Position numbers and translations under genes: made by a program | Notes under the pieces: model-generated | Databases searched by the model: none | Seen by the model: only the letters and a program-made list of their open reading frames with translations | Told to the model about the DNA's origin: nothing | Shown: piece by piece, positions 31,498-35,657 of the stretch | Layout of the letters: the number at the start of each line of letters is the position of its first letter | Position numbering within the stretch: position 1 is the first letter of the stretch | Source of the DNA: Streptomyces adustus | GTDB taxonomy: Bacteria > Actinomycetota > Actinomycetes > Streptomycetales > Streptomycetaceae | NCBI RefSeq assembly: GCF_009377175.1 | Contig: NZ_VJZD01000081.1 | Location: forward strand, 1-35,657 | Length of the DNA: 35,657 nt | Reading direction: 5' to 3'

Positions 31498-32618
31498 CCG
31501 CACGGGCGTGGGTGAAACCCGCGTACACCACCGACCTGGTCACCGACGAGGGCACCTTCGCCGCGCTGGCCCCCGCCTGGGACCGGCTGTACGCGCGGTC
31601 CCGGACGGCGACCCCGTTCCAGAGCCATGCCTGGCTGTACTCGTGGTGGCTGTCCTACGGCCGGCCGGGCCGACTGCGGCTGCTGCTGGTGCGCGACGGC
31701 GGCGAACTGGTCGCCGCCGCCCCGCTGATGGCCGTACGCCGTCCGGTGTCCGCGCTGGTGCCCCTCGGCGGCGCGATCTCCGACTACGGGGACGTCCTCG
31801 TCGACGACGAGCGCGGGGAGGCGGCGGTGGCCGCGCTCACCGCCGGTCTCACGGCCGTCGCCCGGACCGCGCTGATCGACTTCCGCGAGGTACGCCCCGG
31901 CGGCGCGATCGAACGGGTCTACGACCGCTGGACCGGGCCCCGCCGCCGGGTGAACGACTCGCTGTGCCTGGAGCTGCCCGCCGTGCCGATGGAGGAACTG
32001 GTGGCCCGGCTGCCACCGGCGAAGGCCCAGCGGGTACGCGCCAAGCTGCGCAAGCTGACCGCGCTGGGCGTGCAGCGCCACCTCGTCCGGCCGGACGAGG
32101 TCGACTCCGCGCTGCGCCGGCTGCTCGAACTGCACCGGCTCCAGTGGCAGGGCCGGAAGGTGACGTCCGAGCACCTCCAGGCGCGGTTCTGCGAGCACCT
32201 GGTGCGGTCGGTGGGGCCGATGGTGCGTTCCGGAGACGCGGTGGTCACCGAGTTCCGGCTCGACGACGACGTGGTCGCCGTGGATCTGACCCTGCTGTCG
32301 CGACGGCTGGCGGGCGGCTACCTCTACGGCGCCCACCCCCGGCTGCGCGAACGCAAGGCGGACGTGGCGGTGATACTGCTCGACGCGTGCGCCGAGCACA
32401 CCCGCGCGGGCGGGCGCGGCACGCTGAGCCTGCTGCGCGGCAGCGAGCCGTACAAGTACCACTGGCGTCCGGAACCGGTCGTCAACCAGCGGCTGCTGCT
32501 GGCCCGGCGGCGTACCGCCCCGTTGCTGTCGGCGGTGGTGTGCGACGTCGCCGCGCGGCGGCGGGGCAAGGAACTGCTGACCCGGCTGAGGGAGCGCGAC
32601 GGTGGCGACAGGTCCTGA
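31494..32618 (+). CDS. GNAT-fold / FemAB-like acyltransferase (CelD/BcsL type)
   Basis: 374 aa, soluble. Resembles the GNAT proteins placed in cellulose- and capsule-type polysaccharide loci: FAALAPAWDRLYARSRTATPFQSHAWLYSWWLSY at the start, a central helix-rich part (MEELVARLPPAKAQRVRAKLRKL), and the second acetyltransferase half (VTEFRLDDDVVAVDLTLLSRRLAGGYLYGAHPRLRERKADVAVILLDACAEHTRAGG). It probably adds an acyl or amino-acyl group to a sugar of the repeat unit. Last of the eight overlapping genes; the GTG start overlaps the previous stop. Convergent with the GH26-like gene. Confidence 0.8.
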   Translation: MTARAWVKPAYTTDLVTDEGTFAALAPAWDRLYARSRTATPFQSHAWLYSWWLSYGRPGRLRLLLVRDGGELVAAAPLMAVRRPVSALVPLGGAISDYGDVLVDDERGEAAVAALTAGLTAVARTALIDFREVRPGGAIERVYDRWTGPRRRVNDSLCLELPAVPMEELVARLPPAKAQRVRAKLRKLTALGVQRHLVRPDEVDSALRRLLELHRLQWQGRKVTSEHLQARFCEHLVRSVGPMVRSGDAVVTEFRLDDDVVAVDLTLLSRRLAGGYLYGAHPRLRERKADVAVILLDACAEHTRAGGRGTLSLLRGSEPYKYHWRPEPVVNQRLLLARRRTAPLLSAVVCDVAARRRGKELLTRLRERDGGDRS

Positions 32619-32649
32619 CCGGGCCTGCCGCCACCCGTGCGGACACGCC

Positions 32650-33963
32650 TCAGGCGCGTGGCAACCCGCCGATCCGGGTGCAGATCTTCCCGCCGATCCA
32701 GTGCTCGATCCAGTCGCCGAGCTCCAGCGGCAGACAGCCGACCCCGGGTTCCGGGGCGGGGAGCTCGGCCGGCGGGACGGTCGGGACGACGGTCGGCACC
32801 GTGGGAGTGGTCGGAGTGACCGGAGTCGTCGGTCCGGTCGGGGTGGTCTGCGCGGTGGGCGACGCGAGGAGGGCGCGGTAGGCCGCGGACGACGCGGGGT
32901 TGCCCGGGCACTGCCACACGCCGTGCGGGCAGTAGTCGGTCAGCGTGTTGTACACCGGCCGGTGCTCGTCCATCCAGGCGAGCATGCCCCGCATGTACGC
33001 GGCGTTGTCGCCGTTGCGGAAGAGACCCCACTCCGGATAGGAGACGGGCTTTCCGTGCGCTCTGGCGAAGTCCACCTGCTCCTGGAGGCCGTAGGGCTCC
33101 TTCACCTGCTCGTCGAACGACAGTCCGGACGGCTGGTCGTAGGAGTCCATGCCGATGATGTCGACGGTGGCGTCGCCCGGATAGCACTGCGTCCAGGGAA
33201 CGGCGTCCCGGCCCCGGCTCGGCGTGAAGTCGAACCGGAACCGCTGGCCCGGCACCGACCGCATGGTGGTGACGATCCTGTTCCAGTACTGCTTCCAGGC
33301 CTCCGGGTCCGGTGCGCAGCGATGGGTGTACGTGGTGCCGTTCATCTCCCAGCCGAGCACGATCACCGTGTCCGGCACCTTCAGCGCCACCAGCCGTTCG
33401 GCGAGGGCGCGGAAGTGGTGGTCGAACTGCCCGGCGGCGCCCAGGCGCAGCAGCTGCCGCACCTGCTCGTCGGGGACGCCGGCCTCGTTGTGCTCCAGCA
33501 TGGGGACGTTGAGCACGAAGATCCGGTCGCTCTTCTGCCGGCGCCAGTCGGCCCACGCGCCGAGGAAGCCGACGTCGCCCTCGATGTTGCTCCACATGTC
33601 ACCCGGCAGATAGGTGTGCCCGACCCGCACCTCCGCACCGCCCAGCCAGTTGCTGAAGCCCGCGATCCGGTCCACGCCGAGGGCGCCGTAGTCGAGGTAG
33701 GCGCCGAAGGCGGGGACGCCCTTCCCGGCCTGCCGCGGCCCGGGGTTCCGGGCCACGGACCGCGGGGTCGCGGACTTCGGGATCGCGGACTGTGGGGTCG
33801 CGGACTTCGGGGTCGCGGGCCTCACCGCGGCGGCTGTCGTGGACGGGTGGACCGGATCGGACGCGGCGAACCCCGTACCGGAGGCAAAGGCTGCCGACGC
33901 GGCGACCGCGGCCGCGACGACGGCCAGCCGTCGGGACCGGGCGCGCGACTGCTGTGGGGCCAT
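32650..33963 (-). CDS. Secreted GH26-like glycoside hydrolase
   Basis: 437 aa, exported: signal peptide 1-34 (RSRRLAVVAAAVAASAAFASGTGFAA), a linker with SATPK/SATPR repeats (50-75), the catalytic (beta/alpha)8 domain (about 80-365), a Thr/Pro-rich linker and a small C-terminal piece with two Cys (CLPLELGDWIEHWIGGKICTRIG). Likely acid/base E206 (GWEMNG) and nucleophile E311 (YPEWG) match the two glutamates of the GH26 mannanase-type clan. It presumably cleaves a beta-linked polysaccharide, perhaps the product of the adjacent operon. ATG 33963 is preferred (GGAG at 6 nt) over ATG 33981. Transcribed against the operon. Confidence 0.82.
   Translation of the reverse strand: MAPQQSRARSRRLAVVAAAVAASAAFASGTGFAASDPVHPSTTAAAVRPATPKSATPQSAIPKSATPRSVARNPGPRQAGKGVPAFGAYLDYGALGVDRIAGFSNWLGGAEVRVGHTYLPGDMWSNIEGDVGFLGAWADWRRQKSDRIFVLNVPMLEHNEAGVPDEQVRQLLRLGAAGQFDHHFRALAERLVALKVPDTVIVLGWEMNGTTYTHRCAPDPEAWKQYWNRIVTTMRSVPGQRFRFDFTPSRGRDAVPWTQCYPGDATVDIIGMDSYDQPSGLSFDEQVKEPYGLQEQVDFARAHGKPVSYPEWGLFRNGDNAAYMRGMLAWMDEHRPVYNTLTDYCPHGVWQCPGNPASSAAYRALLASPTAQTTPTGPTTPVTPTTPTVPTVVPTVPPAELPAPEPGVGCLPLELGDWIEHWIGGKICTRIGGLPRA
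33764..33823. repeat. Four 15-bp tandem repeat units within the hydrolase linker
   Basis: Units at 33764, 33779, 33794 and 33809, based on GGGGTCGCGGACTTC with few changes. They encode the S-A-T-P/S-A-I-P repeats between signal peptide and catalytic domain. In frame, so length changes would be tolerated; likely to vary between strains. Confidence 0.75.
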
Positions 33964-34130
33964 GCCTGCTCCGTTCTTCATGCTCGCACCGACTCCTGAC
34001 GCTTCCTCTGACCGCTCCGGCACTCCAGTCAATGACAATCAGACATATACCTACGAATCCGGCCAGCGTGACGGAGCCTTCGGGTGATCCGCTCCGCCGC
34101 GCAGGTGAACCGACGTGAGGGAAGAAGCCC

Positions 34131-35453
34131 GTGCCACTGCTCGACATCCGCGTCCCCGCCGTGCTGCTGCGGATCGACCGGAACCCCTTCCACCACGGCA
34201 CGCTCGGCGCCGTGCGCTCGCTCGGCAGGACCGGCGTGGAGGTGCACGTGGTCGCCGACTTAGCCGGCAGCCCGGTCCGTGGCTCCCGCTACGTGACCCG
34301 GCTGCACCTGCCGCCCCCGCCCGGCGCGACAACGGCCGAGATCGCCGCGACCCTGCGCCGGGTGGCCGCCCGGATCGCGCGCCCCGCCGTGCTGATCCCG
34401 ATGGACGACGCGAGCGCCGTCGCGGTGGGCCGGCTGCGCGAGGAACTGACGCCCTCGTATCTGCTGCCGCGACAGCCCGGCGCACTGGCCGAACGGGTGG
34501 CGGACAAGGCGGAGCTGGCCGCCGTGTGCGCCGCCGTGGACGTGCCGCATCCCGTCACCGTGATCCCGGACAGCGCGGCACAGGCCGCCGGGGCCGCCTG
34601 GCAGCTCGGTCTGCCGGTGGTGGCGAAGTGGAGCCGGCCCTGGCTGCTGCCCACCGGCCGTGGGCTGCGCAGCACGGTGGTGGTGCGCTCCATGCGAGAG
34701 GCCCGCGAGTTGTACGCACGCGCCGAGGACGCGGGCAGCCGTCTGCTCCTCCAGGAGTTCCTGCCGCCGGGCCCGGGCCGCGACTGGTTCTTCCACGGGT
34801 ACGTCGACCGCACCGGAGCCGTCCGCGGCGGCGGCCCCGGCCGCAAGCTGCACGCCTGGCCGCGCGGCGCGGGCCTGACGGCCGTCGGCCGATGGACCCC
34901 CCACGCCCAGGTGCAGGCGCTCGCCGAACGGCTCACCGGTGAGCTCGGCTACCGCGGCATCCTCGACCTGGACTTCCGCCGCTGCGGCACGACGGGCCGC
35001 TACCACCTGCTCGACTTCAATCCGCGCCCCGGCGCCCAGTTCCGGCTCTTCTGCGACACCGCCGGACTGGACGTCGTACGCGCCCTGCATCTGGATCTGA
35101 CCCATCGTCCGCTGCCGGACGGGTCGCCGCTGCCCGGACGGGAGTTCGTGGTGGAGAACTACGCACCGCTGACCGTGCTGCGGCCCACCCGGGTCCGCCG
35201 GGAGCTGGCCTGGCACGCCTCGGACGACCGCGGCCCCGGGCGGGCGATGTGGGGGCTGTGGTGCCGGCATGTCTCGCACCGGCTGGTGGACCGGCTGCGC
35301 GGCGGGCACCCGCGGCAGGACCCGGAGGTCCGGCCGCGCGTGGTACGCCAGGCGCCCCCGCCCGCCGTCCCGTCCCCACTCTCTCCGTCCGCCCCGCCCG
35401 TCCCGCCCGTCCCGCTCTCGGCGAACGAGGTGGGCGGGGCGGCCGGGTCCTGA
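34131..35453 (+). CDS. ATP-grasp enzyme with a TTA codon
   Basis: 440 aa with the ATP-grasp fold of the carboxylate-amine ligase superfamily: LIPMDDASAVAVGRLREEL (pre-ATP-grasp), ADKAELAAVCAAVDVPHP, LGLPVVAKWSRPW (Lys-binding strand), LLQEFLPPGPGRDWFFHGYVDRTGAVRGG (ATP lid) and ILDLDFRRCGTTGRYHLLDFNPRPGAQF (metal-binding Asp/Glu/Asn region). A Pro-rich tail of about 50 residues follows. The substrate is unknown; in this context it could attach an amino acid to a polysaccharide or cell-wall precursor. GTG 34131 with GGGAAGAAG. Codon 44 is TTA (34260-34262), so translation probably depends on the bldA tRNA. Confidence 0.85.
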   Translation: MPLLDIRVPAVLLRIDRNPFHHGTLGAVRSLGRTGVEVHVVADLAGSPVRGSRYVTRLHLPPPPGATTAEIAATLRRVAARIARPAVLIPMDDASAVAVGRLREELTPSYLLPRQPGALAERVADKAELAAVCAAVDVPHPVTVIPDSAAQAAGAAWQLGLPVVAKWSRPWLLPTGRGLRSTVVVRSMREARELYARAEDAGSRLLLQEFLPPGPGRDWFFHGYVDRTGAVRGGGPGRKLHAWPRGAGLTAVGRWTPHAQVQALAERLTGELGYRGILDLDFRRCGTTGRYHLLDFNPRPGAQFRLFCDTAGLDVVRALHLDLTHRPLPDGSPLPGREFVVENYAPLTVLRPTRVRRELAWHASDDRGPGRAMWGLWCRHVSHRLVDRLRGGHPRQDPEVRPRVVRQAPPPAVPSPLSPSAPPVPPVPLSANEVGGAAGS

Positions 35454-35475
35454 CGGGTACGACGCCGACGGGCGA

Positions 35476-35505
35476 GGGTGCCGGGCGGGAGTGCGACCGG
35501 CACCC
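35476..35505. terminator. Terminator between the ATP-grasp gene and the partial surface-protein gene
   Basis: GGGTGCCGG / CCGGCACCC, a perfect 9-bp stem with a 12-nt loop, in the 58-bp gap between convergent genes. No T-run. Position supports a shared terminator. Confidence 0.6.
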
Positions 35506-35511
35506 GGCACG

Positions 35512-35657
35512 TCACCGCCGGGCCCTGCCCCGCCTGAACAGGAAGGCGCCGGCCGCGATCAGCGCGGCGCTGATGCCCGAGGCGGCGAGCATGGCCCCGC
35601 TGCCGGTGCGCGCCATGGTGGGCGGACCCTCGTGATGGCCGCCTTGGTGCCTGTCTC
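35512..35657 (-). CDS. C-terminus of a sortase-anchored surface protein (likely long chaplin)
   Basis: Only the last 48 codons are visible: about 13 residues of His/Gly/Pro-rich linker (DRHQGGHHEGPPT), then MARTG, a hydrophobic stretch (AMLAASGISAALIAAGAFLF) and basic RRGRARR. This is a cell-wall sorting signal, with M replacing the usual L of LAxTG. Long chaplins (ChpA-C type) end this way, and the S. coelicolor order places one at this spot, so that is the likely identity. The chaplin domains themselves lie outside the window and cannot be confirmed. Confidence 0.7.
   Translation of the reverse strand, partial: DRHQGGHHEGPPTMARTGSGAMLAASGISAALIAAGAFLFRRGRARR

Noticed and set aside
33764..33823. 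Repeats considered as a CRISPR array
   Set aside because: 15-bp units without spacers, in frame within a coding linker.

Overview
The window is chromosomal DNA of a Streptomyces species. It has very high GC content, strong third-position GC bias, GTG and TTG starts, and chaplin, tyrosinase (melC) and sporulation-dynamin genes. From memory, the order dynA-dynB-ssbB, chpG-melC2-melC1, chpF and then a polysaccharide locus matches the S. coelicolor core region around SCO2680-SCO2716. This is a conserved developmental neighbourhood rather than a mobile island.

Layout. (1) 1-4044: a rightward set encoding a PP2C phosphatase (cut by the left edge), a von Willebrand A protein and a zinc-ribbon/FHA protein, probably one Ser/Thr phosphorylation signalling module. 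(2) 4085-5597: a PCMT-like methyltransferase divergent from a truncated haemoglobin (glbO). (3) 5706-8482: a leftward operon of ettA, a hotdog thioesterase and an unknown protein. (4) 8791-11113: a small TTA-containing lipoprotein and a sortase-type surface protein with a predicted internal thioester. (5) 11402-15951: the leftward operon dynA-dynB-ssbB (sporulation dynamins and the second SSB). (6) 16273-17942: tRNA-Arg(UCU) with a clear terminator, then a pocket of lower GC with small accessory genes. (7) 18239-22529: the aerial coat region, with chpG, melC1-melC2, a VKOR-family membrane protein with its partner gene, a small secreted protein and chpF. (8) 23012-32618: eight co-directional, mostly overlapping genes for a Wzx/Wzy-type exopolysaccharide: two GT4 glycosyltransferases, an initiating sugar-phosphate transferase, a Wzy-like polymerase/ligase, a MurJ-type flippase, a NodB deacetylase, a Wzz-like protein and a FemAB/GNAT-like acyltransferase. 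They are followed by a convergent secreted GH26-like hydrolase and an ATP-grasp enzyme with a TTA codon. (9) The right edge cuts a gene whose C-terminus is a sorting signal, plausibly a long cell-wall-anchored chaplin.

Together, much of the window serves the aerial/spore phase: cell division (DynA/DynB), surface amyloids (chaplins), pigment (MelC), probable disulfide formation (VKOR), covalently anchored surface proteins, and a polysaccharide that may be a wall or coat component working with the chaplins. The most interesting hypothesis is that the polysaccharide cluster, lying between chpF and the anchored surface protein, makes an uncharacterised developmental glycan.
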